Counted from the stretch's first letter, positions 1 to 8,854 are shown. The stretch: 64,000 nt of DNA from Prevotella vespertina (GCF_009728485.1 NZ_VVIQ01000003.1:124001-188000), one strand, 5' to 3'. Made by a program: numbers and translations. Notes: generated by a model not told the origin, from the sequence alone.

Positions 1-282
1 AATGCACGAGAAGTATTCTTGTTTAACAACAGTATAGACGAGATACAACAGAAAGAGAATATCAATAGGTACCGCAAAATGATACAGAATGATGACGAAA
101 TCATCGACCTGCGCACCCATATCCGTAAGGCTGCTGAGTCGAAACTGGCTCATGGAATTATTGATGTAAATAGTTTGTTGAGAGAGATTAACAATGAGAA
201 CGCAGCTAAGGCACAGCAAGCTATACACGAGATTGACATGCTCAAAGAGATGTATAACCTAAAGTTCACCAACAACGAATAA
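1..282 (+). CDS. TolC-family outer membrane efflux protein, C-terminal end (partial)
   Basis: The reading frame is open from base 1 to the TAA at 280-282, so this is the last 93 codons of a gene that begins outside the window. The residues are a charged, glutamine-rich helix with the pattern of the final TolC coiled-coil, including a KAAESKLAHGIIDVNSLL stretch typical of Bacteroidetes TolC ends. TolC proteins form the outer-membrane channel of tripartite pumps. The gene for a HlyD-type adaptor starts 13 bases downstream, then ABC components follow, so the whole set looks like one efflux operon. The family call rests mainly on context and the helical tail. Confidence 0.72.
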   Translation, partial: NAREVFLFNNSIDEIQQKENINRYRKMIQNDDEIIDLRTHIRKAAESKLAHGIIDVNSLLREINNENAAKAQQAIHEIDMLKEMYNLKFTNNE

Positions 283-295
283 AACAACTAAAGAT

Positions 296-1312
296 ATGAA
301 AAAGCTTCTTTTAATAAGCCTCGGTGCTCTGATGATGGCATCATGTGCGAAAGACAAGAAAGACTATGACGCTACGGGGACATTTGAGGCTACTGAGGTA
401 ACAGTGTCGGCAGAGTCGACTGGACAGCTTGAGAATTTCAATGTGACCGAAGGACAGGTGTTGAATGGAGGTTTGACAGTGGGGCAGATTGATGCTCGAC
501 AGCTCACTTTGAAACGTGAACAACTAACGAGTAGCAACGAACAGCTCGCTGCTACGCACGGACAATTAGCCGCTAACAAACGCCAGTTGGCTGCTAATCA
601 GCAGGCAACAAGCAGCAAACAACTCGATTTGAAGAAACAGGTAGCAGCTATCCGACAGCAGATTGCAAACCAGCAACGGGAGCGTCAACGCTTTGCAGAG
701 CTTTTACAGGACGGAGCCGTCGCTCGGAAGCAAGTTGATGACATAGATTATCAGATACAGGTATTGCTGAAACAACTTGCTGCCACAGAAGAACAGATAA
801 GCAGTCAGAACACTTCTTTAGCCGAACAGAACAAAGGGATTACGGCACAGATGGAGGGTATAGACGCACAACAGGCTGGTATCAATGCTCAACAGGCTGG
901 AGTACGTACACAACAAGCCCAACTCGACGACCAAATAGCACACACCTTCGTACGGAGTCCGATTACAGGAACGGTCTTGGAGAAGTATGTTGAGGCTGGA
1001 GAGTATGTACCTGTTGGTAAGCCACTCTTCAAGATTGCCGACACCAAGAGGATGTTTATCCGTGCATACGTTACCTCCGAGCAATTGAAACGTGTGAAGA
1101 TAGGACAGAAGGTAAAGGTCATGGCCGACTATGGGAAAGGTCAGAAGAAAACCTATGATGGGGTGGTCACCTGGATATCAAGCCGTTCAGAGTTTACGCC
1201 AAAGACCATTGTTACAGACGACGAAAGGGCCGACTTGGTGTATGCCATTAAGATACAATTCACGAACGATGGCTATGTGAAGATAGGTATGTACGGTGAG
1301 GTGAAATTTTAA
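296..1312 (+). CDS. HlyD-family periplasmic adaptor, lipoprotein
   Basis: 338 residues. A lipoprotein signal is visible at the N-terminus, with the lipobox MASC placing the lipidated Cys at residue 17. Residues of about 70-205 form a very glutamine-rich coiled-coil hairpin with repeated QQAG units, flanked by the two halves of a barrel-sandwich (lipoyl-like) domain; the second half contains RSPITGTVLEKYVEAGEYV. This is the usual layout of membrane fusion proteins that link an inner-membrane ABC transporter to TolC. It lies 13 bases after the TolC end and 2 bases before the ATPase gene. The substrate cannot be read from the sequence; the order resembles YbhG-YbhF-YbhS-YbhR drug and ion exporters. 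Confidence 0.9.
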   Translation: MKKLLLISLGALMMASCAKDKKDYDATGTFEATEVTVSAESTGQLENFNVTEGQVLNGGLTVGQIDARQLTLKREQLTSSNEQLAATHGQLAANKRQLAANQQATSSKQLDLKKQVAAIRQQIANQQRERQRFAELLQDGAVARKQVDDIDYQIQVLLKQLAATEEQISSQNTSLAEQNKGITAQMEGIDAQQAGINAQQAGVRTQQAQLDDQIAHTFVRSPITGTVLEKYVEAGEYVPVGKPLFKIADTKRMFIRAYVTSEQLKRVKIGQKVKVMADYGKGQKKTYDGVVTWISSRSEFTPKTIVTDDERADLVYAIKIQFTNDGYVKIGMYGEVKF

Positions 1313-1314
1313 CA

Positions 1315-2796
1315 ATGCTGATGAACGCAATAGAAGTAAACCAAGTATCTAAGCGATACGGCAAAGTACAGGCATTACAAGACGTCAGCTTTTCCGTAAG
1401 GAAAGGTGAGCTCTTCGGTGTTATCGGCCCAGATGGTGCAGGTAAGACATCACTCTATCGCATTCTCTGTTCTTTGCTCCTTCCTAACGAAGGCTCCGTA
1501 AGGGTTGAGGGGTACGATGTCATACAAGAAATGAAGGAGGTAAGAAAGCGGGTTGGATATATGCCTGGGAAGTTCTCACTCTATCAAGACTTAACAGTAG
1601 AGGAGAACCTCCACTTTTTTGCGACGCTCTTTGGTACCACAGTTGAGGAGAACTACGATGCTATCAAGGCTATCTATTCGCAGATAGAACCCTTCAAAGA
1701 CCGCAAAGCTGGGGCATTATCGGGTGGTATGAAGCAGAAGTTAGCTCTCTGCTGTGCTCTTGTTCATAAGCCGAGTGTCCTCTTCTTGGACGAGCCGACA
1801 ACGGGTGTCGACCCTGTTAGCCGTAAGGAGTTATGGGACATACTCTCCCTACTAAAAGAGCGAGAGATTACCATCGTAGCCTCCACGCCTTATCTTGATG
1901 AGGTGAGACGCTGTGAACGGGTGGCTTTCCTATCGGAAGGCAAGATAAGAGGTATTGGTTCGCCAGAGAAGATACTCCATGAATTTAGCGACATATTTAG
2001 TCCTCCAAACCTTGAACATGCTGATAAGCATGATAAAAACAAGGTGGGAAGCACAACAGAAAACGTTATTGAAGTGGAACATCTGGTAAAGGCTTTCGGC
2101 ACTTTCCACGCTGTTGACGACATCTCCTTCACGGTGAGAAAGGGTGAAATCTTTGGTTTCCTTGGGGCCAACGGAGCTGGTAAGACTACAGCGATGCACA
2201 TGCTCACAGGACTCAGCCAGCCCACAAGTGGGACGGGAAAGGTTGTGGGACACGACATCCGAACAGACTATGAGCAGATAAAGAAGCACATTGGCTATAT
2301 GAGTCAGAAATTCTCTCTCTATGAAGACCTTACTGTGGCAGAGAATATCAGTCTGTTTGCTGGTATCTACGGAATGGACGATAAAGAGATTAAACACAAG
2401 ACAGACGCTCTTCTCCAACGCCTGAATTTCTCGGAACATCGTGACACCTTAGTGTCAAGTCTGCCCTTAGGTTGGAAACAGAAGTTGGCCTTCTCGGTAA
2501 GTATCTTCCACTCTCCTGGCATCGTCTTCCTCGACGAACCGACAGGAGGAGTTGACCCTGCTACACGAAGACAGTTCTGGGAATTAATCTATGATGCCGC
2601 TCAAAGAGGTATAACTGTCTTCGTTACGACTCACTATATGGACGAAGCTGAATATTGCGACCGCATCTCCATCATGGTTGATGGGAAGATTAAAGCCCTC
2701 GGAACACCCACGGAATTGAAACAGAAGTTCAATAAACCCGATATTGACCAGGTCTTTACCTACTTAGCTCGACAGGCGAAGAGAAGTTCAGACTAA
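1315..2796 (+). CDS. ABC transporter ATP-binding protein with two fused nucleotide-binding domains
   Basis: 493 residues with two complete ATPase halves in one chain, as in YbhF. The first half has Walker A GPDGAGKT (residues 38-45), signature LSGGMKQK and Walker B VLFLDEPTTGVDP. The second half, from about residue 250, has Walker A GANGAGKT and Walker B IVFLDEPTGGVDP, but its signature is LPLGWKQK instead of LSGGxxQ. One composite ATP site may therefore be degenerate. It should energise the two ABC-2 permeases encoded downstream. The start at 1315 is followed by a second in-frame ATG at 1321 that could also be used. Confidence 0.93.
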   Translation: MLMNAIEVNQVSKRYGKVQALQDVSFSVRKGELFGVIGPDGAGKTSLYRILCSLLLPNEGSVRVEGYDVIQEMKEVRKRVGYMPGKFSLYQDLTVEENLHFFATLFGTTVEENYDAIKAIYSQIEPFKDRKAGALSGGMKQKLALCCALVHKPSVLFLDEPTTGVDPVSRKELWDILSLLKEREITIVASTPYLDEVRRCERVAFLSEGKIRGIGSPEKILHEFSDIFSPPNLEHADKHDKNKVGSTTENVIEVEHLVKAFGTFHAVDDISFTVRKGEIFGFLGANGAGKTTAMHMLTGLSQPTSGTGKVVGHDIRTDYEQIKKHIGYMSQKFSLYEDLTVAENISLFAGIYGMDDKEIKHKTDALLQRLNFSEHRDTLVSSLPLGWKQKLAFSVSIFHSPGIVFLDEPTGGVDPATRRQFWELIYDAAQRGITVFVTTHYMDEAEYCDRISIMVDGKIKALGTPTELKQKFNKPDIDQVFTYLARQAKRSSD

Positions 2797-2820
2797 GTCA
2801 CATAAGATGCTACAAAAGAC

Positions 2821-2952
2821 TCGCGAAGAATTTAGAAAATGTTCGCGAACAATCCACAAAAAGTTCGCGAATAATTTTGAGAAAGCTTAAGAGCTTTTGT
2901 GAAAAAGCTTAAGAGCTTTTCGTGGAAAGCTTAAGAGCTTTTGAGAAAATCG
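2821..2952. repeat. 22-bp-pitch array, six units, two core types
   Basis: Six consecutive units begin at 2821, 2843, 2865, 2887, 2909 and 2931, exactly 22 bp apart. Units 1-3 start with TCGCGAA; units 4-6 start with TTAAGAGCTTTT. The latter give three copies of AAAGCTTAAGAGCTTTT, a near-perfect dyad. The array fills the gap between the ATPase and first permease genes of the efflux operon, so it would be transcribed within the mRNA. Since 22 is not a multiple of 3, it is not a coding repeat. Confidence 0.9.
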
Positions 2953-2971
2953 CTTAGAAGAGCATGACAAC

Positions 2972-4054
2972 ATGCAAAAAGGAAACCAACAAGCAATGAA
3001 ACAATTTATATCATTCATTATCAAGGAAGCTAAACACATTGTTCGAGACAAACGAACAATGCTGATTCTCTTTGGAATGCCTATCATCATGATGCTTCTC
3101 TTTGGTTATGCCGTTAGGAATGACGTGCGGAATGTACGTACGGTGATAGTGATGAGTAATACTGATTACGTTACTCAGCAGGCTGTCGACCGCTTATCTG
3201 CATCGGAGTATTTCACGATAAAGCAGGTTGTTGCTACTCCCGCAGAGGCTGAACAAGCTATCCGAGACCAAAAGGCCGACTTGGCTATCGTCTTTGGAAA
3301 GGACTATGCCAGCGGACATTCAGGCCTACAATTCATTGTAGACGGTGCCGACCCGAATATGGCGCAACAATGGACTCAATACGCCAATGCCGTCATTACG
3401 AATCCAAATAATGGCTTAGTAAACACGAAACTACTGTATAACCCGCAAATGAAGTCGGCTTACAACTTCGTTCCTGCTATCATGGGAACACTGTTGATGT
3501 TGGTGTGTGCCATGATGACTTCTATCTCTATTGTTCGTGAAAAAGAGCGGGGAACAATGGAGGTGCTGCTGGTATCGCCCGTTCGACCAATACTTATCAT
3601 CATCGCAAAGGTCATTCCTTACTTGGTGCTTGCCTTCATCATCCTAATTGTCATCCTACTTATGGCAAACAGCCTACTCGGTGTTCCCTTGCAGGGGTCG
3701 GTGTTCTGGATATTCGTTATCTCTACTATCTATATCCTCTTGGCCCTTTCTTTGGGCTTACTCGTCTCTAACATTGCCAAAACACAGTTAGTTGCTTTGT
3801 TGTTATCAGCAATGGTACTGCTCATGCCTATCGTGATGCTTTCTGGTATGTTCTTCCCTATTGAGTCAATGCCAAAGGTGTTGCAATACGTTTCGTCTAT
3901 CATTCCGACACGTTACTATACCAGTGCTATGCGCAAACTAATGATTATGGGGGTGGGAGTAAGACAAGTGATGCACGAGATGATGGTCTTAATTTGTATG
4001 CTCATAGGGCTACTCGGACTATCACTCGCCATGTTTAACAAACGATTAGAGTAA
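2972..4054 (+). CDS. ABC-2 type permease (YbhS-like)
   Basis: 360 residues. One membrane segment lies near the N-terminus (about residues 30-48, in a run starting MLILFGMPIIMMLLFGYAV). A periplasmic domain of about 120 residues follows, then five hydrophobic segments in the second half. The motif REKERGTMEVLLVSPVRP before the membrane core is typical of ABC2_membrane_3 exporters. It pairs with the next permease to form the transmembrane part of the pump. An in-frame ATG at 2996 (MKQFISFI) is an equally plausible start, because the first eight residues are polar and poorly conserved in character. Confidence 0.9.
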   Translation: MQKGNQQAMKQFISFIIKEAKHIVRDKRTMLILFGMPIIMMLLFGYAVRNDVRNVRTVIVMSNTDYVTQQAVDRLSASEYFTIKQVVATPAEAEQAIRDQKADLAIVFGKDYASGHSGLQFIVDGADPNMAQQWTQYANAVITNPNNGLVNTKLLYNPQMKSAYNFVPAIMGTLLMLVCAMMTSISIVREKERGTMEVLLVSPVRPILIIIAKVIPYLVLAFIILIVILLMANSLLGVPLQGSVFWIFVISTIYILLALSLGLLVSNIAKTQLVALLLSAMVLLMPIVMLSGMFFPIESMPKVLQYVSSIIPTRYYTSAMRKLMIMGVGVRQVMHEMMVLICMLIGLLGLSLAMFNKRLE

Positions 4055-4061
4055 CTTCATT

Positions 4062-5147
4062 ATGATACTGAAATATCTTCTACGAAAAGAGTTCATACAG
4101 ATTCGACGCAACCCGTTCCTCCCCCGACTCATTGTTATGTTCCCCATCATGATTATGTGTATTATGCCTTGGGTCATGAATATGGAGGTGAAGAATGTTG
4201 TTGTGGATGTAGTAGACAATGATAGGTCTACTCTTTCGCAACAGTTGGTACATGAGATTGCAGCTAATAACTATTTCTCTTTCCACGGACAACAGCCTTC
4301 CTATACTGCAGCACTCAATGATATCGAACATTCTGAGGCTGACATCGTTGTGGTGATACCACAACATTATAGTCGTGACCTGACCTTGGGCAACAAGCCA
4401 CAAGTGCTCATTGCTGCCAATGCCGTTAATGGAACAAAGGGATCGATAGGGTCTGTTTACCTCTCACAGATGGTGACGGCCAATGCTGTCCCTACTATAC
4501 AGGCGTTGCAAACGAACGTTTCTACGTTCTATCTCTTTAATAGACAGCTGAATTATAAGCGCTATATGATTCCCGCACTATTTGCGATAATAATGATGAT
4601 GATAACAGGCTTTTTGCCAACACTGAATATTGTCGGGGAGAAGGAGGCTGGTACAATCGAACAGATCAATGTGACACCAGTAAATAAATGGACGTTTATA
4701 CTTGCAAAGTTAATCCCTTATTGGCTGATAGCCTCCTTCGTTATCACTGTTTGTCTACTGTTGTCATGGGTTTTATACGACATTACTCCTGTGGGTAATG
4801 TGGCGCTTATCTATCTATTAGCGATGTTGTTAGCCCTCTTCTTCTCGTCCTTCGGCTTGATAATATCCAACTACTCGGACACAATGCAGCAAGCCATACT
4901 TGTCATGTGGTTCTTTGTTGTGATACTCCTCTTGCTCTCTGGGCTCTTTACTCCTACTCGGTCAATGCCAGCTGCAGCTTATCTCACTACATACGCCAAC
5001 CCAGTAAGCTACTTCATAGATGCGATGCGCACTGTATTCATTCGTGGTGGAAACTTAAAGAGTATCTTACATCAGGTTCTCGCACTCCTTGGCATCGGTC
5101 TTGTCATGGGTTGTTGGGCTGTACAAAGTTATAAGAAGAATCATTAA
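4062..5147 (+). CDS. ABC-2 type permease (YbhR-like)
   Basis: 361 residues with the same plan as the preceding permease: an N-terminal membrane anchor (about 24-42), a periplasmic domain, then five membrane segments after the motif GEKEAGTIEQINVTPV. It begins 7 bases after the previous stop, so the two are co-translated and probably form a heterodimer driven by the double ATPase. It is the last gene of the efflux operon; no strong terminator hairpin is visible in the 220 bases after its stop, which are AT-rich and lead into a repeat array. Confidence 0.9.
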   Translation: MILKYLLRKEFIQIRRNPFLPRLIVMFPIMIMCIMPWVMNMEVKNVVVDVVDNDRSTLSQQLVHEIAANNYFSFHGQQPSYTAALNDIEHSEADIVVVIPQHYSRDLTLGNKPQVLIAANAVNGTKGSIGSVYLSQMVTANAVPTIQALQTNVSTFYLFNRQLNYKRYMIPALFAIIMMMITGFLPTLNIVGEKEAGTIEQINVTPVNKWTFILAKLIPYWLIASFVITVCLLLSWVLYDITPVGNVALIYLLAMLLALFFSSFGLIISNYSDTMQQAILVMWFFVVILLLLSGLFTPTRSMPAAAYLTTYANPVSYFIDAMRTVFIRGGNLKSILHQVLALLGIGLVMGCWAVQSYKKNH

Positions 5148-5369
5148 TCAACAACCAAAGAGGAGGCAGACACCCTCATCTGCTCTCCAAGTTCGTATAT
5201 CATTGTAATGTGCAAAAGTACATATTTGAGACAACATTACCTTTCTTCAAATAGCTTAAATGGCTTACTATATTTCTGAAAGTACTTTACATTCAAATTT
5301 CTCATTCTAGAGTCAAAAGGGAAACATTATAGATGAAAATCGAGTTAGAAGTTGGGGTTTCCAGAAAAC

Positions 5370-5442
5370 TATATACCTTTTGCGCAAAAAGTATATAGTT
5401 TTTTCCAAAAAGATATATAGTTTTTGGGCAAAACCTATATAG
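5370..5442. repeat. 22-bp-pitch array, TATATAG core (left part)
   Basis: TATATA cores start at 5370, 5392, 5414 and 5436, exactly 22 bp apart. The consensus unit is TATATAG followed by a T tract, about four variable bases and an A tract. The array is cut at 5442/5443 by the composite element and continues at 8381-8425. Confidence 0.9.
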
Positions 5443-5891
5443 CCTTAATTCCGCAGTATTTTTTCTTGTGAGAAAATTTTATATGTTGAGACGTCTTTTT
5501 GTGGCTCTATATGTTGATATGAGGTGCTTCGGTGTTTCGTGGCTCTTTTCTAAGCATAAAATCCCCCACACAAACCAATGGGGAAGTATGAAAAACCACA
5601 AAAAATACTTCCATAACAGAATGCTTTGCCGCTACTTCCACGTTTACCCAATACAGATTCGGTAAGTTTTTCAAAGCCCAACTTTGAGAAAACGTCTATA
5701 ATGTGATAAATTCCACCGAAAGAAGTGATATTCATGTTTTTAATTGCTACCTTTGCCATGTCAGATTTTTGCTTACTTGTTATGTTTGCAGCACCAAGAT
5801 AGGTAAAATTTCTGACATATCCAAGTGTTTTGAGAACTTTGTTTCTCAGACACTTGGAGTTCTCACAAGAATTTATGCTGCGGAATTAAGG
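5443..5891 (-). mobile_element. Internally deleted IS1380-like copy (left end)
   Basis: 449 bp with terminal inverted repeats of about 30 bp starting CCTTAATTCCGCAG at both ends. It keeps only the first 69 codons of a transposase plus both termini, so it is a MITE-like derivative. The transposase reading frame runs leftward, from the inner end outward. Confidence 0.82.
5550..5759 (-). pseudogene. Truncated IS1380-family transposase N-terminus
   Basis: 69 codons starting MAKVAIKN and containing FGGIYHIIDVFSKLGFEKL and VLGKRGSSGKAF, the pattern I know from the start of Bacteroidetes IS1380-family transposases. The frame then departs from the family and stops, and no DDE catalytic core is present. 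The same fragment with about the same end point is found in the right copy, so the deletion predates the duplication. Confidence 0.75.
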
Positions 5892-5906
5892 TAAGGTAAA
5901 CCATAT

Positions 5907-7187
5907 ATGAACCATCATTTTATCTACTCTATATTTCAATGGCTGCTCATTGCTATTGGCTTGAGGGCAATCGGAACATTGGTCTTAGGGGGCGTTGCTG
6001 ATAAGGGGCCGACAGTGATAGGTCTGCTCATCGGCGGGGCGCTCATCTGGGCAGAGCATTACACCAAGAAGCGGGCCAAGAAGCGTGACGTGCTGGAGAT
6101 GGAGACGTCGGCAGATAAGGCGGAGGATGGCACGGATACATTGCCAGCAAGCGAAGAAGCACCGACCGAGAGCTATCACATCAAACGGGAAGACAATTTT
6201 GCCAAAGCCATAGAGGCACTGACGCATCAGGAGATTGCCGCAGGGCAGAATAGAGTGCTTGCTTTTGAAGACTCGATGGTGTACGCCTATGAGCTGACGG
6301 AGGTAGGATTGCTCACGGGAAGCGGAGAGCAGATGCGCTTTTCGGTGGTGATTCCGCTGCGTCGCAGCAACTGGCAGACGGAGCAGGAAGAGATAGAGAG
6401 AAGGCTCGCAGAGGTGTGGAGGTGTCTGTGGCAAGACTATGGTTTTGAGACGGCGCATGCGTTGTCAGAGAGCAGCCTGATGCTCAAGATAGAGGCTTGC
6501 GGGCCGGTAGCCCACGCCGTGAAAGCGTTGAAGCCAATGCAAGATATACTTCACGAGATTATCATACGTCGGGATCTGCATCTGTTGGACTCGTATTTGT
6601 TCATTCACGGCTATGATTGGCCAGAATATGCCTATCTTAGAGGTGGACAGGTGGTGCACGATTTTAGAGAAGAAGAGGGTGTGGCAAGAGATGTGTACCA
6701 TGAAGATGAGGCGATGGCTGTGGCACGACTGTACGATACTTTCGAAGACTGCCAACGTATCAGCGAGGCGGAGTATTTAGAGGCACTTTCCTCTTACGCC
6801 CACCTGCCTTTTGCGTATCATGGTTCTTACGAGGCGTATAAAAACCATAAGTTCAAAGGCGTAGTCTTCACCCTGATTGCGGGCAAATTCCACTTGTTTT
6901 GCGGTATTGACGAGGCCTACTTCACGACGGATCTGAGCATGTTTAACCTTTGGGAGGAGACACGTCAGTATAACTGTCGAGTGATGGAGGTACGCTTCAG
7001 ATACGACCATCTGCCCATGATGCGCCTGCTGACAGGAGAGATATTATATATCGATGTGGTGCCGGACAAGTGTGGGCCATTATATTATCTTGTTTCAAGC
7101 TCGTATGGCAGCAGAGATTATGCTCGCATCAAGGCCGATTATGATGCTGCGAAGGTGGCAGAGATAGGGGTGAAGATGAAACTTTAA
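5907..7187 (+). CDS. Uncharacterised membrane-anchored protein (element cargo)
   Basis: 426 residues, not recognised. Residues of about 10-50 contain two hydrophobic segments (IFQWLLIAIGLRAIGTLVLG and a following GLLIGGALIWAEHY), then a basic/acidic linker to about 95 and a large soluble region with no motif I can name. The base composition is visibly GC-richer than the surrounding genes (for example, 6061-6120 is close to 58% G+C by count), which suggests a different origin. It begins 16 bases inside the left IS-like copy and is probably read as a unit with that end as its upstream border. It could be a conserved Bacteroidetes protein carried as a passenger. Confidence 0.75.
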   Translation: MNHHFIYSIFQWLLIAIGLRAIGTLVLGGVADKGPTVIGLLIGGALIWAEHYTKKRAKKRDVLEMETSADKAEDGTDTLPASEEAPTESYHIKREDNFAKAIEALTHQEIAAGQNRVLAFEDSMVYAYELTEVGLLTGSGEQMRFSVVIPLRRSNWQTEQEEIERRLAEVWRCLWQDYGFETAHALSESSLMLKIEACGPVAHAVKALKPMQDILHEIIIRRDLHLLDSYLFIHGYDWPEYAYLRGGQVVHDFREEEGVARDVYHEDEAMAVARLYDTFEDCQRISEAEYLEALSSYAHLPFAYHGSYEAYKNHKFKGVVFTLIAGKFHLFCGIDEAYFTTDLSMFNLWEETRQYNCRVMEVRFRYDHLPMMRLLTGEILYIDVVPDKCGPLYYLVSSSYGSRDYARIKADYDAAKVAEIGVKMKL

Positions 7188-7431
7188 TATAGTATAGCCT
7201 CAAATCCGCAACTAAGCCTTTCAACGTCCTTCTTGCGTGTACACATCCTCTCATTACTGAATTTGCAGATAATTTGAACTTGAAGCACCCACTTTTGCCT
7301 ACAATATCCCCTTACCCCACAATGTGACTTGAGGCAATACGCAATATCATTCCCATAAGTTGGGCTCTTCAGCAATAGGGAGTGATAATCTGAATCTATT
7401 ACACAATAAGCCAGACTGAGTTACAAAAGAA

Positions 7432-7917
7432 CTATTTTCTCTTTACCTTCCTCAACACTATTCTCAACGAATCAGTGAGCACCCTTTTGTCATTACACAT
7501 AATAAAATCTGAAGGCAGAACAAATAAGGCTAATGAATCTTCGTTGCCTTTGTCTTGGCGTTCATAACGTAATTGAACTGAGATGATTCTATTCTTTACG
7601 TGCGTATTATTAGTCTTATATGTATTGGTCTCAGAAAACGGAAAAGACCTCCCCACCTTTATATTCTTATCACAAAAGTCAAACCGTAAGGAATCGGGAT
7701 TCAAGACATAGTCTCCTTTTAAGTCAAAGAGAAGGTAATACCAGCCATTAAAGTACATACTGCTGACCTTAACCATACGATTCTCAGATAAAGGAATGTC
7801 ATAGCTAAACTTATTGTTATCTAACGGAAGAATAAATCCCATATCACAAGATTGAAGAGATAACAAGAAGAAAATACAAAGCCCAAGCCGTTTGATGCGC
7901 CGACAGCTAACTATCAT
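7432..7917 (-). CDS. Small lipoprotein, hypothetical (element cargo)
   Basis: 161 residues with a lipoprotein signal: a basic start, a hydrophobic run and the lipobox LQSC near residue 24. The rest is a short beta-rich domain with no recognised family. It is AT-rich, in contrast with its GC-rich neighbour at 5907-7187, and faces it convergently across about 240 bases with no obvious signal. Its start lies 13 bases from the right IS-like copy, so its promoter would have to lie within that copy. Confidence 0.7.
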   Translation of the reverse strand: MIVSCRRIKRLGLCIFFLLSLQSCDMGFILPLDNNKFSYDIPLSENRMVKVSSMYFNGWYYLLFDLKGDYVLNPDSLRFDFCDKNIKVGRSFPFSETNTYKTNNTHVKNRIISVQLRYERQDKGNEDSLALFVLPSDFIMCNDKRVLTDSLRIVLRKVKRK

Positions 7918-7930
7918 TTTCGATAAAATC

Positions 7931-8380
7931 CCTTAATTCCGCAGCATAAATTCTTGCAAGAACTCCAAGTGTCTGAGAAACAAAGTTCTCGAAACACTTG
8001 GATATGTCAGAAATTTCACCTATCTTAGTGCTACCAACAAAAAAAACAAATAAAATATCTGACATGACAAAGGTAGCAATTAAAAACGAGAATATCACTT
8101 CTTTCGGTGGAATTTATCACATTATGGACGTTTTCTCAAAGTTGGGTTTTGAAAAACTTACCGAATCTGTATTGGGCAAACGTGGAAGTAGCGGCAAAGC
8201 ATTCTGTTATGGAAGTATTTTTTGTGGTTTTTCATACTTCCCCATTGGTTTGGGTGGGGGATTTTATGCTTAGAAAAGAGCCAAGAAACACCGAAGCACC
8301 TCATATCAACATATAGAGTCCCAAAAAGACGTCTCAACATATAAAATTTTCTCACAAGAAAAAATACTGCGGAATTAAGG
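7931..8380 (+). mobile_element. Internally deleted IS1380-like copy (right end)
   Basis: 450 bp, an inverted near-duplicate of 5443-5891 with the same terminal repeats and the same internal deletion. A few substitutions and a short A-rich indel near 8040 separate the two copies. Confidence 0.82.
8064..8273 (+). pseudogene. Truncated IS1380-family transposase N-terminus
   Basis: 69 codons starting MTKVAIKNENITSFGG, the canonical-looking start of the family, ending at the same stop as the left copy. An upstream in-frame ATG at 7998 adds residues unlike the family, so 8064 is preferred. No catalytic domain remains. Confidence 0.75.
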
Positions 8381-8425
8381 CTATATAGGTTTTAGCTGAG
8401 AAATATATAGATTTTTGGCAAAAAG
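8381..8425. repeat. 22-bp-pitch array, TATATAG core (right part)
   Basis: TATATA cores at 8382 and 8404 continue the array that stops at 5442. The first eight bases (CTATATAG) repeat 5435-5442. Confidence 0.85.
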
Positions 8426-8770
8426 TACCTTGTTTTTCAGGAATAATGAATACTATTTTCGTTAGAATGACACCTAAATCCACATAACATAGTGTTTATC
8501 AGCGATTTACAAAGAGCCACTTTATATGTCTCATAATTTGCGTATTTGAGTCAAAGTACGCTCCTCATCGAAAATATTGCAAAGACATACCCTCAAATTA
8601 GCAGTATTTTATTACAAAATATCACTATTCAACAAGTCTTTCCATTTAATACGGATTCCTCTAAACAGCAATAATTAATCTTGCAAAGAGCACTGGTGAC
8701 GAGGGATTCCACCCCTACTCTTTTTTATATCAAAGGCTGCGATAAATTGCTATTAGCCTTTTGCAATAAA
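8426..8770. other. Gene-free AT-rich interval
   Basis: About 345 bases between the array and the terminator at 8771. I see no coding frame with the character of a gene, no strong hairpin and no further repeat units. Confidence 0.6.
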
Positions 8771-8806
8771 AAAGGCTATGAATCAGAAACCTGATTCGTA
8801 GCCTTT
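8771..8806. terminator. Strong hairpin, terminator of the 8855-9223 gene
   Basis: A 16-bp stem (AAAGGCTATGAATCAG with its near-exact complement) and a 4-base loop, followed on the minus strand by a TTTTTT-rich run. It lies 48 bases after the leftward gene. Confidence 0.85.
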
Positions 8807-8854
8807 AATATATCTTGTATGAATCTCTCCTATCGGAAGAGGAAAGAGGATCGT

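Larger units (their letters stand above)
5443..8380. mobile_element. Composite-transposon-like element with IS1380-like ends in inverted orientation
   Basis: Two near-identical copies of about 450 bp (5443-5891 and 7931-8380) lie in inverted orientation around 2 kb of DNA with two genes. Every end begins CCTTAATTCCGCAG. The outer ends are flanked by the same 8 bp, CTATATAG (5435-5442 and 8381-8388), consistent with a target duplication for the whole unit; the inner flanks show no matching repeat. The flanking 22-bp array stays in phase if 5443-8388 is removed. Neither copy carries an intact transposase, so movement would need one supplied in trans. Confidence 0.8.

Noticed and set aside
2821..2952. 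CRISPR array
   Set aside because: The pitch is 22 bp with no unique spacers of 30 bp or so and no cas genes; it is a tandem short-period repeat.
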